The translations under genes were made by a program, and so were the position numbers. A DNA stretch of 64,000 bases from Paramecium sonneborni (taxonomy: Eukaryota; Ciliophora; Oligohymenophorea; Peniculida; Parameciidae): the NCBI GenBank assembly GCA_905182985.1, contig CAJJDN010000044.1, positions 388,919 through 452,918 of the forward strand. The letters are read 5' to 3'. Shown piece after piece: positions 11,331 to 24,374 of this stretch (position 1 is the stretch's first letter; each line of letters begins with the position of its first letter). Below the pieces are notes generated by a model that had not been told where the DNA came from, did not search any database, and saw only the letters and a list, made by a program, of their open reading frames with translations.

Positions 11331-12623
11331 ATGAAATCTAAAACTATTATCACTAGAAGATTAGACATTAATAATGATCCTCCTAAATAATAATAGGTAA
11401 TTGTCACTCTAAAACACATCAGGCACCATTTTTTGATCCATGTCCAAGATTTCAAAAAAAATATGGAGTTAAAGATGATATGGACAGAATTGTTGCTTAT
11501 ATGTATTTAAGAGAAAATCATCCAAATATCAAATAATGTAGAGATTTCAGTTAAAAAAGAATATGCAAATTTGATTCAACATAAAACAAAGTTGGACCAC
11601 CATAAGCTAAATTCATTAAAATATAACCTAATCATTCAACTACTTCAAATGGATGGGCTAATGTGGGAGGAGAATTAAAATATAAATTTAGAAATGGTTG
11701 GAAGACAAGTATTGAAGATATTTGCATTGATAAAAACTATGAAGATTAATTAGATACTCATTTTAAGACTAAAGAAGCTTAACTTAAACATGATTACAAA
11801 GCTAAAATTGAATATATGAATAAATATTTCAAAGAAATAGATCAAATGTATTAAGTAAAGGACAAAAAAGAATCTGTTAAAAAACTTAGAATTTTATATA
11901 AAAAAAGTAGAGAAGATTTAAAACCATATATAAAATTCTAAGGTTAAAGATTCTTTGAAATATTACCAATGATGAAAAAAAGAACTAATACAGTTATTGA
12001 AGACTTTAAGTGTTTCAAACCTTTATGCAATTTAGAATTAAAAGAAAAGTAAAAATATCTTGATGATTTGTTTAAACATTTAAACAAAAAAACAGAAAAA
12101 GAAAAAGATCCTAAAACTAAAGAATAAGATTCGATAGATTAGTAATAATAAAATGAAATTTAAATTGATTACAATGATTCCATCAGCAATATTCATTAAA
12201 TTAAAAGAACTTATAGTCAAATGGAAGATGTTACTGCAGAAGCGGCTGCTTTTAATTAAAATCATTATTTATTTGAAGTTAAAGATGTTAATTCTTTTGG
12301 CTAATAAATAAGATTGAATAAAATGAACAAAATTATGAATGACATGTTTAAAAGCTAAAGAAATTTTTAATAAGACTTATAAAATTATGCATACAAACAT
12401 TTAAATACAAGCACTTCCTGTGACATTAGTGTAGCCAATATCTCCTAAATGTAATAAGTAAATTTATAATAACATTAAGAGTATTTAAAATTATAAACGA
12501 AAAGAATTGAAAAGAATGCATAAAAGCTGTTAACAAGTCTCTTATAGAACACATCCTAAATCTCCAGCAATGAAAAATTCAGCATTTCAAACAACAGCAA
12601 CATCTAATCATTTCAAGTTTTGA
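11331..12623 (+). CDS. Hypothetical charged protein
   Basis: About 415 residues, not recognised. It starts 33 nt after the DnaJ stop. The sequence is Lys/Gln/Asp-rich with a central helical, coiled-coil-like part and a conserved-looking N-terminal block (APFFDPCPRFQKKYGV). Intron 11397-11422 (CAG end) is clear. Near the 3' end a 19-nt GTTAAC...TAG intron (about 12529-12547) is needed to reach a convincing C-terminus (HPKSPAMKNSAFQTT) and the TGA at 12621; this one is uncertain. Convergent with the gene on the other strand that ends at 12812. Confidence 0.6.
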
Positions 12624-12811
12624 TAAAATATTTGTTATGTAAATTTATTTAAGAATTTGTGATATATAGTATTTAAATAATGATAAAAGAACCAATAACA
12701 CAAAAAATAAGAATGATAAGTTATATTCATTTTCTTTTTAAGTTATTTCCAGATTGCCCTCTTAGTAACTACTATATAGTTTCAAACTTAATATGACATT
12801 CTATTGAATAT

Positions 12812-14880
12812 TCAATAAAATTTACATTATTCAGTATCTGTTCTAGGTCTATTTTATGGAGTCTTATTTGTCATAAATGAAGCTCTAGGTTTTAAGGATA
12901 GTTAAGATCGATCTGGAGATTTTTCAGGTGATCTACCTACTCTTCTGGGAGATTAATTTGAACTTGAATTCATTCTTTCGGTTCTACAATTATCAAAGAA
13001 AAAAGCTTTTAAAATTCCACTATTATTTTAATTAGTAGATGATGTTTAAGAATTTTATGGTTGTTTAATAAGATTATTAAAAGTAGTTTTTGCTGATTTA
13101 TATGGTTATAATTAAATTGGTAAAGTTTCTTATGCTTTTAATACTTTTTCATCCATTCTTTCACAACTATTATTAGATGTGCCATTGAAAAACTATATTT
13201 TTTATTTAGGAGACATATCTGATGGCATTTATTATCGTTTTTTATTAATTATCATCTATTCGATCAAATTTGTTTAAGGTTTTACATTATCACTAATATT
13301 TCTATTAGTTTTAAGTGGAGATTATTAATTCAAAAAGGAATTAACTAATTTACCAGTAGGAGATGAATCATTTAATTTTAATTCAGCTAAATTTTTTAAT
13401 ATTGATTGATTCTCTCTTTAGGTTTGAATTTACATTTATTTTAGTTTTTATAATTTTTACTCTTTATAATTAACTTCTGATACCATCGACATCATAGATT
13501 CTTCTTAAATAGTATCTAAATTAGAATTATAATGTTTATGATAACTAGTTATCAAATGATTAATATAAGGAGAGGAACAAGTAATATTTTTACAAGCAAT
13601 TTCAACTGCTTTTAGATGATATAACTCACTTAATTTAAATTCTTCAGTATTAATATCTTTAATTCCTTATTATTTAGCTTTATCTAATTCGATAAATCTT
13701 AATTCTGTTGCAATAGTAAAGTAAGAGATAGATAAATATATAATTTTCTCTAATAACAACCTCTTAGATATTTCATAGAGCATTTCTCCTTGAGATGAGA
13801 AATCTTCATAAATTTATGGAGTCATATGCATAATGAAACCTATATTAAATGTTTGAATCCATTCTTAAACATTTTAAACTCCAAGAATTGAACGATATTC
13901 ATCTTCCTTTTAATCCAATCTTAATTCTTTACGAATATGTTTTTCATTATTTTCAGGATTATTTCTCCAAAAATATAACTGTTTTTTAGCTTCTCTTAAA
14001 ATTAACTATTCATTATTAGTAATATTATCTAAATCTTATTATTTGGCCATATCTTAAAGTATATCTTTACTAGTATCAATAACTAATCTACTAAATTCTA
14101 CTTCATCTTTCATCTAGAATTTATTATTTTTTTATTTTGATTTCATTGTAAGACTTGAATTAGCAGTTGTTGCTGATCCTAACGATCCATTTTTATTTAA
14201 CCAATCTTTACAAAATTAATAAGCTATCTTAAACACTTCTCTCATTGTACTAGCTGCTTTCCTTGCCGATTATAATGCTAATTTATGTCTAAATTTATAT
14301 TTATTTATACTTTCCTAATTAACTTAAGATTGCTGTGTGTTATAAAAGAGTTCTAGCTAGAAAAGCCTTCTTTTTAACTAAAGATGCATCACATTCTTAA
14401 TTGCTTGTCAGATTTGTACCATCCTATTCTTCCTCTTTCATACTTTCTTCCATATTATATATCACTCCAGATAAATATTTGGAACATTTGTCTAAAACCC
14501 ATTAACTTAAAATTATTTATTTGTTTTACCATTAGTATCCACAAGCCTAATTATAAAGAACAACTATTATTAAGTTTTTATCTATTGTCTTTCCACAACT
14601 TGCTGCATACTACTCTAAATATCATAATATACTTCCAACATCTATTCTGATTATTATAGTAACTTCATTGCTTCTTTGAACTTTTAAAGTTTTATTTTAA
14701 GCACTGCTTATTCATTCAGATAATTGATCTATTACATGAATTACTCTATTTTTAAGTTATTTTACATAATATACCTTGATTTTTAAATAACTATTTTAAC
14801 CCATTCTCCTAAACACTTTCTATTTCTTCATCTTCCTACTCTTCATCATATGATTCATCCTCTTGATTGCTTTTTGACAT
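12812..14880 (-). CDS. Hypothetical protein, 664 residues
   Basis: Not recognised. The N-terminus is acidic (DEEQEDEEIESVQ). A long helical middle contains WRNNPENNEKHIRKELRLD and LLLEKIIYLSISYF. The Ser/Pro/Arg-rich, Gln-rich tail (SPRRVGRSPEKSPDRS) looks like phosphorylatable disordered sequence. Introns 14746-14774, 14610-14632 and 14289-14310; exon sum is exactly 665 codons including TGA. In the 3' part the opposite strand also reads open as a hydrophobic protein (about 12750-13409), but it has no start codon and mirrors the charged minus-strand protein, so I treat it as a shadow. Confidence 0.75.
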
Positions 14881-14950
14881 TTTTCAAATATATCAATAAC
14901 TTAATTAAATAAATTCAATATCAAAATAACTGAATTATATATTTTATATA

Positions 14951-16232
14951 TCATAATTATTTTAAGTTTTTTATTGAAAAATAAAATTCTGATAGTTCTT
15001 AATGAAAGTTTTATTATATCTCCTTTAATTATATTTATTAAGATTATTAAAATATTGGCAAATCATCTATAAAATTTGTTTGAATTTATTCAACTTTTTA
15101 TTTATTATTATTTATTGAATATTTTAATTCCTCTAATTTTGTTTTACCTAAAGTAATATTATTAATTGATTAAGAATCTTTATTAATTTAATCTTTTAAT
15201 TCTTTGTGCTAATTTATAATTTTTATAGCTGAATCGTAATCTCTAATGCAGGTTTCTAGTTAATAAATGAACTTTTCTTTCAATTGAATACAACATGTTT
15301 CATAAAGCTTTGAAATCTTTTTTAATTTCATAAATTCATCAGTTTGTTAACAATCAATCACTAAATAAATTTTATTTTATTACTAAATATATCTTAACTA
15401 ATTATCAATGATTTAGATTACATAAATAGTTTTTAAACCATTTTTTACATATCAGAACATATTATATCAGTTTATTACCTATTAAATTATAACTCCTTCA
15501 AAACTCAAGATTAATATAAAAAATTACCTTCTTCAAAATATTAATCTTATTAATCAGGAAGTCTTGGTATGAATTAAGTATTACCTAAACTAACACATTT
15601 TTAAAACAATGTTACAAATTAGGCTCCAGTATTTATAATTCTATTGAAAATAGTTTTAGATTAACTAATTTTGTTTATATATTCTTAAAAATCATTGAAA
15701 TCCTAATTATATAAATAAAATATAATACTCTTAATTCTTTACTAAAAAATTTCTATAAAACATCCACATTTTTTAATAATTTATGATTAAGCAACTTTTA
15801 CATATAATATACAAACTCATACTTTCTATAATAATTATAATAATGAATTTACCTTTTATCTTTATCATAACTTTTAGTTTTTTCAGGTAAACTTGGTATA
15901 ATTCTACCAATGTGTTTAATTTCTAACTCATTTTGTAACCATTCAAAATGTGAAAATCTAGAATTTTATGATAGAATAACCTTCTTGTAAATTCATGTGA
16001 TTCTTCAGTTCCATTAATTAAATCGATCTTTACAAATTCAAATGTGTATTTGACTGTATCCCAGGCACTAATACATTCAAAATAAATTTTATAAAATTTA
16101 CAGATGAGGTTCAATGTCTGTGTTTTTTAAGTAAACCTTGTAGTAAATGGTTTTTGAATCTACTTTAGGTGCTCTTTTGATAACATCATGAATAATTTAA
16201 GATGTGACTATTTGATCACAAAATTCTGTCAT
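14951..16232 (-). CDS. Sorting nexin (PX domain plus BAR-like helices)
   Basis: 374 residues. The PX domain, about residues 35-130, carries RRFSHFEWLQNEL, with the Arg expected to bind phosphatidylinositol 3-phosphate, and IIPSLPEK in place of the usual PPLPxK loop. A long helical part follows (QKMVQKLFMQS, KLYETCCIQLKEKF, IQQNFHQELSEFYF) that resembles a Vps5/SNX BAR domain. Such proteins bend endosomal membranes and act in retromer-type sorting. Six introns: 16068-16101, 15958-15980 (GTT start), 15826-15852, one of 26 nt, one of 24 nt ending GAG, and one of 23 nt. The exon sum is exactly 375 codons. The start is 17 nt after the upstream gene's stop, so fusion with it cannot be excluded. Confidence 0.85.
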
Positions 16233-16249
16233 TAAATAATATAAATTTA

Positions 16250-16936
16250 TCAAGTGAAAAATTTTTTCTTCAAATGAGACTATGTAAACACTTATTTGAA
16301 GTTGATCTTTTAATTTTTGGAAGTATTATTGTTGAAAAAATTATTGGCAAATGTGAAATTACAGTCCTCTTCCTTGTTTGGTATTGAATCCTCAATTTTT
16401 GGCAATTTAATACGTTTATTATAATTTTAAGAAATGGATTATTTTGCTTCAATATTTTTAGGTTTAATGGATTCTTATTAACTTTATGGTTGAACAAGAG
16501 ATCTAGAGTTCTTTTTTAAGTCATTAAAATCTATTCTTGGTTTAATTTTGCGAGTTCGACTTAATGATTCAATAATCTATTATTTTTAGTTTAATGATCG
16601 TTTTAAATTCTCATTTTCTCTCAATATTAATTATATTTAATCAATAGGAGATCCATTTATCATTTCAGTGGAGATTCTGTATGATTTAAATGAATAAAGT
16701 TGCTAATTTAGGTATTAACTACTAAAATTAGATTATTATACTTAGAATCACATTCAAATGATGATGGTGTAGTAAGAGCCTTAAATTGCACTCTTGGAGT
16801 CTCGGTAGGTAACTAAACTGCATTATTCTTCTAATAATATACCCATCTATTGTTTTAGACATAGAGGCTTAGGTTTAAAAAGCTAGCAATTCTATTAGTT
16901 AAATGCTGCATAAGATTTAGAATGTTGTAAATCCAT
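16250..16936 (-). CDS. Small hypothetical protein upstream of the sorting nexin
   Basis: 213 residues, not recognised. Charged, Asn/Lys/Ser/Gln-rich with a short coiled-coil-like part (QLILRENENLKRSLNQKQQ). Introns 16818-16842 and 16722-16741 (20 nt); exon sum is a multiple of three. The TGA is only 17 nt before the sorting nexin ATG on the same strand. Either the two genes are unusually close, or an intron I could not place joins them. Confidence 0.6.
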
Positions 16937-16979
16937 ACTTTATTTTGATATATTATGATTATATAATTAATTAACTCAT

Positions 16980-18759
16980 ATGAATTCCCCCTTTCGTATT
17001 TCATCTGCTAGAAGATCATCAGGATGTAAGAGTGAATGCAAATAGCATTTCTTTCCAAATAATAAATGTATGTCTTCTTTTATTCTTTTAAGTAATATTG
17101 AAAAAACCAAAAGATAAAGAGAAACTAGAAGAAACTGTTATTCATCTTAAATTGCAAATTAATGTATTAAATGATGACAATGCTAAACTCAAATTTGAAA
17201 TCTAACATCTTTAAGTAATATTTTACTAATATTCAATTAGAAATAATTGAATAAATAGGAAAAGGCATTGTAAATGAACAAGAAACTTCATATTGATTAA
17301 AAGATGCAAACTTAATAGAGTGAGTACACTAAAACAATCAATGAGGAAATCATTAATTTTTCATCTTAGACTTGTTCACTTATTGCTTATTCTAAATTTA
17401 TCAAAGAATTAGAAAATACTATTTAATAAAAAAATCAACAAATTGAAGATTTGAAAAGAGACACTAGAAAAACTAGATTTACTGAATTGCAAGTATTTTT
17501 ATCCATTTTATAATAGGTTTAATATTAAGTAATTTAAAAAGAATATGAAGAATTACTGAAAAAATACTAAGCTTAAAAACATATCAGGTAATATCAATAT
17601 CTATATCAATCTTAGTTAATTTGCAAGTAACGATGAATTAAACAAAGATAATATTTATCTATCATAATAACTTTACGATAATTAATAACAAATATAATAA
17701 TAGAATGCAAAAATTAAGAAACTTGAAACTGAATTATATTAGAGCAATTTTAAAAGACAATAGTTTGAAAGACTTATTTAAGAAAAAGATAAAGAATTGA
17801 GTTTAACTCATTTTGAATATAGTAATCCCAAGAAAACTATAGCTGATCTTAATAAATAATGGTAATAAAAATTAGATCTCTAATAACTATCATATCAAAG
17901 ATAAGAATAATTATTGATTTATAAGCAAGAGTAAATAGCTGAATTAGAAAAGAAAATAACGGATTTAGAACAATAATTATAATAAAAGGACTTTTATCAT
18001 AAAAAAGATATTGATAATTTGCATTTAGTTATAGCAACCTTAAAAGATTAGATTTTTTAGCTGGAGAATGAAGATAAAAGGAAATCTCTACCTGTGATTG
18101 ATTAACCAAATGAATCATCTGATAGAAATAAAAAACATGCTTCAGTTATAATAAATAAGAAACGGATTTAGAAAGTTAACTATCATGAAATCTCATAAAT
18201 GTTATTAGAATTATCAATTAAATTAAAGTTAAATGAAATTCCTTTTAATAGATTAGATTAATATATTTATTCAAAATCTGTAAAGGGATGTTTAGCTTTA
18301 TCAGATTTAATAGAGACTTTTAAATAGTAGCCTTTTGAATTGAATGATGAATAAGCAACGTTGATAGCTAGATTTATAATAGAACCAGAATAAGAGGAGT
18401 GGATTTATTATGATTTAAATTGTACAAATGATATTGTGATCTCAATAAGTATCTTTAAAAATCTCATAAAAGCATATGAATTAATTTCATATGATGAACA
18501 TAAAATGTTATATAATCAATTATGTTAAGTATATAATAATTTATCTATTTAGATGATGAAACAAAATTAAAGTAAAATAGTATCTTATTTGCAATTATAG
18601 GGAGAACATTGCAGTATTTATGAGTTTAAGAAAGCTCTTGATTACAATGATATCAATTTATCTCCAAAATTAGAAGATTTGTTAATGATGAAGATCTACG
18701 AGTAATGCAAATAATTAAGTAAATTTAAATACTCTATAATTTTTGATATATTAAAGTGA
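16980..18759 (+). CDS. Coiled-coil protein with degenerate EF-hand-like C-terminus
   Basis: 550 residues. Residues about 30-350 are almost continuous coiled coil, rich in Gln, Leu, Lys and Glu (DKEKLEETVIHLKLQ, QIAELEKKITDLEQQ). The C-terminal 170 residues are globular, with an acidic helix-loop-helix flavour (LNDEQATLIARFIIEP, EEWIYYDLNC). This architecture is common in centrosomal and ciliary proteins, but no specific family is recognised. Introns 17068-17092 (AAG end), 17215-17240, 17493-17516 (24 nt, also open if retained), 17588-17615 and 18529-18552. Exon sum is exactly 551 codons. Divergent from the gene starting at 16936 across only 43 nt. Confidence 0.75.
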
Positions 18760-18869
18760 TTATAAATATATCTTAATCAATTTGTAAATAAATATCACTT
18801 GATCTCTGGATATGAATATTTATATAAGAAATTTTAAATAAATAAAAATCCTTTTTAAAAAAATTTATT

Positions 18870-19543
18870 ATGGCTGAATAAGAATCTGTGACCACAGTTA
18901 AATTTGCAAATCAACCAAAATTATTTGGAAAATGGGATTATGATGAAGTACAAGTGACAGATTAATGCTTCAAAGATTATATAGCAGTTCAAACATCAAA
19001 ATCAAGGGTGTTTGTTCCTCATACTGCTGGAAGGTAAAGAATATGGATGATAATGTTAATAGATATCAAAGAAAGAAATTTAGAAAGGCTTAATGTCCAA
19101 TAGTTGAGAGATTAGCTGGTGCACTTATGTTTCATGGCAGAAATACAGGTAAGAAAGTAAAGGCTGTAGCAATAATAAGACATGCCTTTGAAATAGTACA
19201 TTTATTGACAGGCAAGAATCCACTTGCAGTATTATCATTAGCTGTCTAAAGAGGAGGAGCTAGAGAAGATTTTACTAAAGTTGGTACAGGTGGTGTTGCT
19301 AAATAATAAGCTGTTGATGTTGCTCCTATTAGAAGAGTTAATGAAGTAAATAAATTCAATTTAATTAAAAAGGCTGTTCACAATTTAGCTAAAGGTGTTA
19401 GAGAATCTGTATTTAAAAAGATGAAAACAATTGCAGAAGCCTTAGCTGATGAATTAATTGCTGCAGCTAATGAAGATGGATAAAAGTCTTACACTATTAA
19501 AAAGAGAGATGAATTAGAAAAAGTTGCCAAAACTAATCGTTGA
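18870..19543 (+). CDS. RPS5: 40S ribosomal protein S5 (uS7)
   Basis: 214 residues, the normal length for eukaryotic uS7. Recognisable blocks are [95 protein letters not shown], and the C-terminus [10 protein letters not shown]. It binds the 3' major domain of 18S rRNA in the head of the small subunit. One intron, 19034-19062. Ends in TGA and has a plain AT-rich upstream region. Confidence 0.97.
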
Positions 19544-19672
19544 TTAACATCATTAATTATATTTTAGTACAATACAAAATAACAATATTTAATTAATATC
19601 TATTTCTATATTAAACGAAATATTTCTTAATATCATATATATTTTATATAGTTTTATTTATAATTATAAAAT

Positions 19673-21518
19673 TCAACTATTTGTTATCTTATTTAAAGAT
19701 TGAGCAATCATTACTGAAGTTTAACTTCTTTCTCTTTTATATTCATTATCTTAAACAAATGGATCTTAAGACACCTTTAACATATCTTAATATGTATATT
19801 AAGATTGATGTATTCTATTTAAAAATATTTAATATTCTTCTGATTATTATAAATCTTCAGGAATGATTATAGATAATAATGTCTTAAATTCATCAGCTCT
19901 CAAACTTGATCCAGTATGTGCTGTGAAAAACATCTTCAATTTTTATTCAAAAGATCCTCTTAATAAAACACTTAAACAAGTCAAGAATTCTCTAAAATCC
20001 AATAATTCTGATTTATTTTCATCAAATAAATTAAAAACTAATTCATATTTATATCTATCTAATATTTAATACCTGGTGTAATGTAAATGAAATTATTCCT
20101 AATTTAATCTATATAATTAGAATAATATACCATAAGATCAAGAAATGCTTCTTTGTTAATTCCATACTTTTATAATTTGACCTATTATATTTATAAATTT
20201 TAGATATAAGCACCATCATCATCAGAAGAATCAGTTAATTGAGCTGATTATTTAAAACTTTATCGTTCTTTTCGACTTATGGATACACTTCTAGATTCCA
20301 TACAATATTTTTTAAATTCATTCTAAATTTATAATATCTCCTCGGTATCAAAATTAGTTATTTTCTTTAATCTAAATAGTACTAATTTCTCATCATTAAC
20401 CCATGATCTACTTGTTTATGAATAATATTGTTCTATTTAAACTTGTCTTTCAAATGATGTAAAATAGGCACTCTCTTTACTGAATAATTAAGATAAATCA
20501 CTATATTTAATAACTATAGATTGAATAAATAACAATATTTACTCTTTCCTATTTCTTCAATTAACCCTTATTTTGTAAGATCAAGATTCTTAGCAGTTTG
20601 AACTAAAGAATAAATAATTGCCTAATCTATTGGAATAAAAGAGTTCTTTTTAAACATCTCTCCCCAAGTGATAAACAATGAACTTGTATTTAAAACTTAC
20701 AACATGAGAGTCAATAACATTTAAGGTCCTGATATATCAATAAAATTTAACACTTAATCATAATTTACTAAATTTATGCTTTTTAATTATGATTTCAAAA
20801 AATAGAGTTCAGCTTAATAACCTATCAATGTTGCTCCAGATGAATTTGAGTAAAATCTTGGAGGTATTATAGATTTAAAAATATGATTCATAATATGAAA
20901 TGCTCCTTCTTCATCTGATACACATAACAGAATTGTTGCTATTTAATTCATACCTTAACAATAACCAATTACTGGATAATGAGTTACAAATAATTATAAG
21001 ACTTTTATTATTGACTCTCTTATATAAGATTAATCATAGCCTTCTTAACATTAACTAATAAACTCTCTTAAACTATAATTAAACAAACATGCATCTGATC
21101 TTCCTGTTATTACATCTTTATCTATAATTTCTTTGTCATTTTCTGTTATAGCTATTTACATTTTTATTTTTCTTTCTGATTTCCCAATCCATTTTGATTG
21201 AAATGATGATCTAGTATTCCATTTTAGACTAAATTCTGTTATTATATTTTGATAATAACTATAATCTCGAAAACAATTATCACAGACACGTTGTGGAGAA
21301 TTGAAATCTTTTACAAAATCATTTGGTTTAGCATATAACTAAATTAATATATATTTTATACTTTAACTCGACTTTCACTACAATAAGTACAAACATCTTG
21401 GTGGCACATCTTACATCTATAGCTTTTTCTCAATTTTCTAGATTTATATTTTAATTTCTTACAATGCTAATAAATCTTTTGCGCAAACGCAACATTTTGA
21501 TTTTTGAAAAAAATTCAT
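19673..21518 (-). CDS. FYVE zinc finger - TBC Rab-GAP - EF-hand protein
   Basis: 578 residues in three parts. Residues about 9-75 form a FYVE-type zinc finger (CCVCAKDL, YRCKMCHQDVCTYCS, RVCDNCF), expected to bind phosphatidylinositol 3-phosphate. A TBC domain follows, with the dual-finger glutamine motif VIGYCQGMNQIA near residue 168. The upstream arginine-finger motif (IxxDxxR) is not evident, so GAP activity is uncertain. The C-terminus has an EF-hand-like unit (VFNLFDENKSELLDFREFL, near residue 460) as in some TBC proteins. Introns 21438-21462, 21339-21361, 20514-20542 and 20099-20130 (32 nt) give exactly 579 codons. Expected role: control of an endosomal Rab. Confidence 0.87.
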
Positions 21519-21659
21519 ATTAGATTATAATATTTTATTTTTATGTGATTTATAATTATATAAAAATTAAATTAATAAAAAATAGAATATATGATAATTA
21601 TTCTATATTATTGATTATTTTGAAATGATTTTTAACTATAGATATAAATGGATTAATTA

Positions 21660-22685
21660 TCAATTACTGAATGATTGATTTGTTTTAGTTACTAATTTTA
21701 TTTTAATTTTTTATGGTTTCTAATTATTTTTAGAAAGGACTTCATCATCTAAATTTTCTAACAAATTTTATTCTTCTTTAAAGTTTTCAGGTGCAATAAA
21801 AAATTATTTTTTAATAATTTTGATTTTAGATTATAAGGATGGTTATTTAATAGGTGGTTAATCTTATTACTTGACATGATTATTTGTTTGAGTATATTCA
21901 GATGGAATAAAAATCTTTTACATAATTGGTTAAGGTGGAACTTCGTGATTGATTTAATTAAGATCAGGAATCTAATTAATTTTATTGATTTCATTGATTG
22001 GCTGTTTTTAGACTTGATTTTCAGGTTTTTATTATAAATTGATTTATGTATTAGGAATATTATTATTTAAATGATGTAATTAGATTATATGATTATCTAG
22101 TTTATCTTAATTCTGAAATGTCAATTTACATTAGATGCATATAAAAATAGATAAGTCATTTAAATGACTATAAAGAACATGATTTGAACTTTATTATAGA
22201 TTTGAGAATTAATGATTACACTATTTGCACTTTAATTCAGTATTGATATAAAGCTTTTGAAAACCTTGAAAAAGTTATTTATAAGGATTATCTTTGAACT
22301 CCTTATTACACAATAACTATAAGGCTTATAATTGATTAAGAGAACTCTCTTTCATTTTTTCACCAATATGATAATAAAACCTGGAAATTAATTTCTTTGC
22401 TATTGGTTTTAGATCTTATTATTAATTGACAGGTTCAAGTTCATTTAAACTTAAAATTATCTCAACACTGTCATCATCATCAATAATTATGTCTGGTTTT
22501 TATTCTGTATGTGGAAGATTCTATTAAAAATCTTTTTGAGAAGGAATTGATTATTGATCAATGATAGTTGCTAGTAAATTAATTTTCTCTTATAATTTAA
22601 TCATATTTTTACGACACCTTTTCATTTTAGTCAATAATTAGAGGTTATTTGGACTTTGCATAAATAATTTAAATATTTGTGCCAT
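21660..22685 (-). CDS. C2H2 zinc-finger protein
   Basis: 341 residues, one open exon with no intron needed. The middle carries two zinc-finger-like units, CKQCNHQF with a downstream HxxxxxH, then CIQCKLTFQNQDKLDNH ending IIQLHH, which is a good C2H2 finger. The rest is Gln/Asn/Pro/Lys-rich and probably disordered. A nucleic-acid binding or regulatory role is inferred; no ortholog is recognised. The start at 22685 is the first ATG in the long frame (MAQIFKLFMQSPNN). Confidence 0.72.
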
Positions 22686-22848
22686 TTATTAATGTCATTT
22701 TTATTTATATATATATATATAAAAATATTAAATACATAAATTATATAATTTTAATTATCTAAAATTATCGTTGTGAATTAACGTAAGTTAATGTTAAATC
22801 CTAAACCTAGATTACGAATGATTAAAAATATTAAACAACAAAACCAAA

Positions 22849-24310
22849 ATGGCATTAACCAAGGTCGTTCTACTTTGTATTCAAAATAAGAAATAATTAA
22901 CAATTACTCATGATTAAATATATAAACACTTCTGCTAATATGGTTAAATAGAGAAAGTATGTACATATAATATGTTTAGATTTTAATATTCGAAAAAACT
23001 TAAATTTGGAAGGTGTTCTTGGAAACCAAAAACAAAGAAACTGCCTAAAACATAATAAAGTAATGCAATAACAACATTTTGAACTCAGATTCTTCATTAA
23101 GAATGTAATTGTATCCAAGCAATTTAGAGAATGTGACGTTTTCTGATTCTAATACTGCTGGCAAAGGTATTTAATAAATAAATTATATAATAGATTATTT
23201 AAAAGTGAAAGAAAAGAGAGATTCTTATAATTCAACTGACGATGAATAGACTTCTGTAGGAAGTTTAGGAGATTAAAATCCCTATTCAAATTCTCCTAAA
23301 AATTATTAATAAAATGTTTAATAATCAATCTATTAATACTAATCACATTTATAACAAAGACTATATGAATAATAAGTCCTTTAAATGAGATTGTAAACTC
23401 AAAGTTTAGATCTTCAAGTTCCTGATTATTTAAATACTCTAGCCTCAGCCTAGTGGGTTGATTAATTTGTATAATTGGGAAAACTACTACAAACTTAATA
23501 TCTACTTCAATATTAACTTATTGAAAATTATATCAATTATATCAAGTAAGAATCTGTCAATGTTTTGATTGAAATTCAAAACCAATAAAGATAATAATAG
23601 TTGTAGGAATAGTTGTAAAATTAAATTAACACTATAAATAATGTTTATCATATTGATTAGTAAGAGAAATCTAGAGTCATTGTTGCTAAGTCTTTTGATG
23701 ATTCTGTTACTACTATTGATATGTTGTACAACATTTTTAGTATATATGGAAACATTGATAAAATGGTATATTAAAAAGATAAATCTACATTATTGGTTGA
23801 ATATCATCTTTAAAAATGTGCTGATCAATGTATGGAGAAACTTAATAATGTTGTATTTTAAGGCCAAACTCTTTAAGTAATTTATTTATCATATCCTAGA
23901 TTACTTATTCGATTCTACAAGAGATTACATTCCTTGATGAATTAGAAGAATTAGGATTGGTTGAAAAGACAATCTATGAAGAAAGATTCATTGGATCTGA
24001 AGCTACTAATAGATATAAACCAAAAAATTCATTTATTGCTGCTTCACCAAATGATACTATCTTCCTCATGAATTTATCAGATGAATTACTAAATATAGAT
24101 AGTCTATAACCTCTTTTAGAAACTGAAATTGCTGATTATAAGTATTTTCTTATTTCTATATTTAGATTCTATGAGGATCCAAAATAAAAACATAGTTGTG
24201 CTATAAAATTCAAAACAGTTGAAGATGCTATGTTATTTTTGGCTAAAAACCATGGAAAAGTAATGGCTGATAGAAAAATCTTAATGACTTTTTCAAAAAA
24301 GCCTATGTGA
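22849..24310 (+). CDS. RNA-binding protein with RRMs (PTBP/hnRNP L type)
   Basis: 462 residues. The first RRM begins at the start codon (KVVLLCIQNKKQLTITHDQ, HFCQYGQIEKILIFEK, IWKVFLETKNKETAQN). A Gln-rich linker precedes a second RRM (RVIVAKSFDDSVTTIDMLYN, IFSIYGNIDKM, LLVEYHLQKCADQCMEKLNN, QGQTLQITYS). The C-terminus (RYKPKNSFIAASPNDTIFL, IKFKTVEDAMLFLAK) is a further RRM-like unit. These are the spacings and phrases of the PTBP/hnRNP L family, which binds pyrimidine- or CA-rich RNA. Introns 22957-22979, 23167-23193 and 23877-23899; exactly 463 codons. The first intron is what reveals the upstream start. Confidence 0.85.
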
Positions 24311-24374
24311 TTCACTTATTTTTATTTATTTTTAATTAAGTTTATTCATAAATTCTAATTGATTTTTTATTCAT

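Noticed and set aside
12750..13409. Plus-strand hydrophobic open frame resembling a membrane protein
   Set aside because: No start codon can be found for it, and the minus strand reads a continuous charged protein with a Ser/Pro tail through the same bases, joined in frame to the rest of a 664-residue gene.
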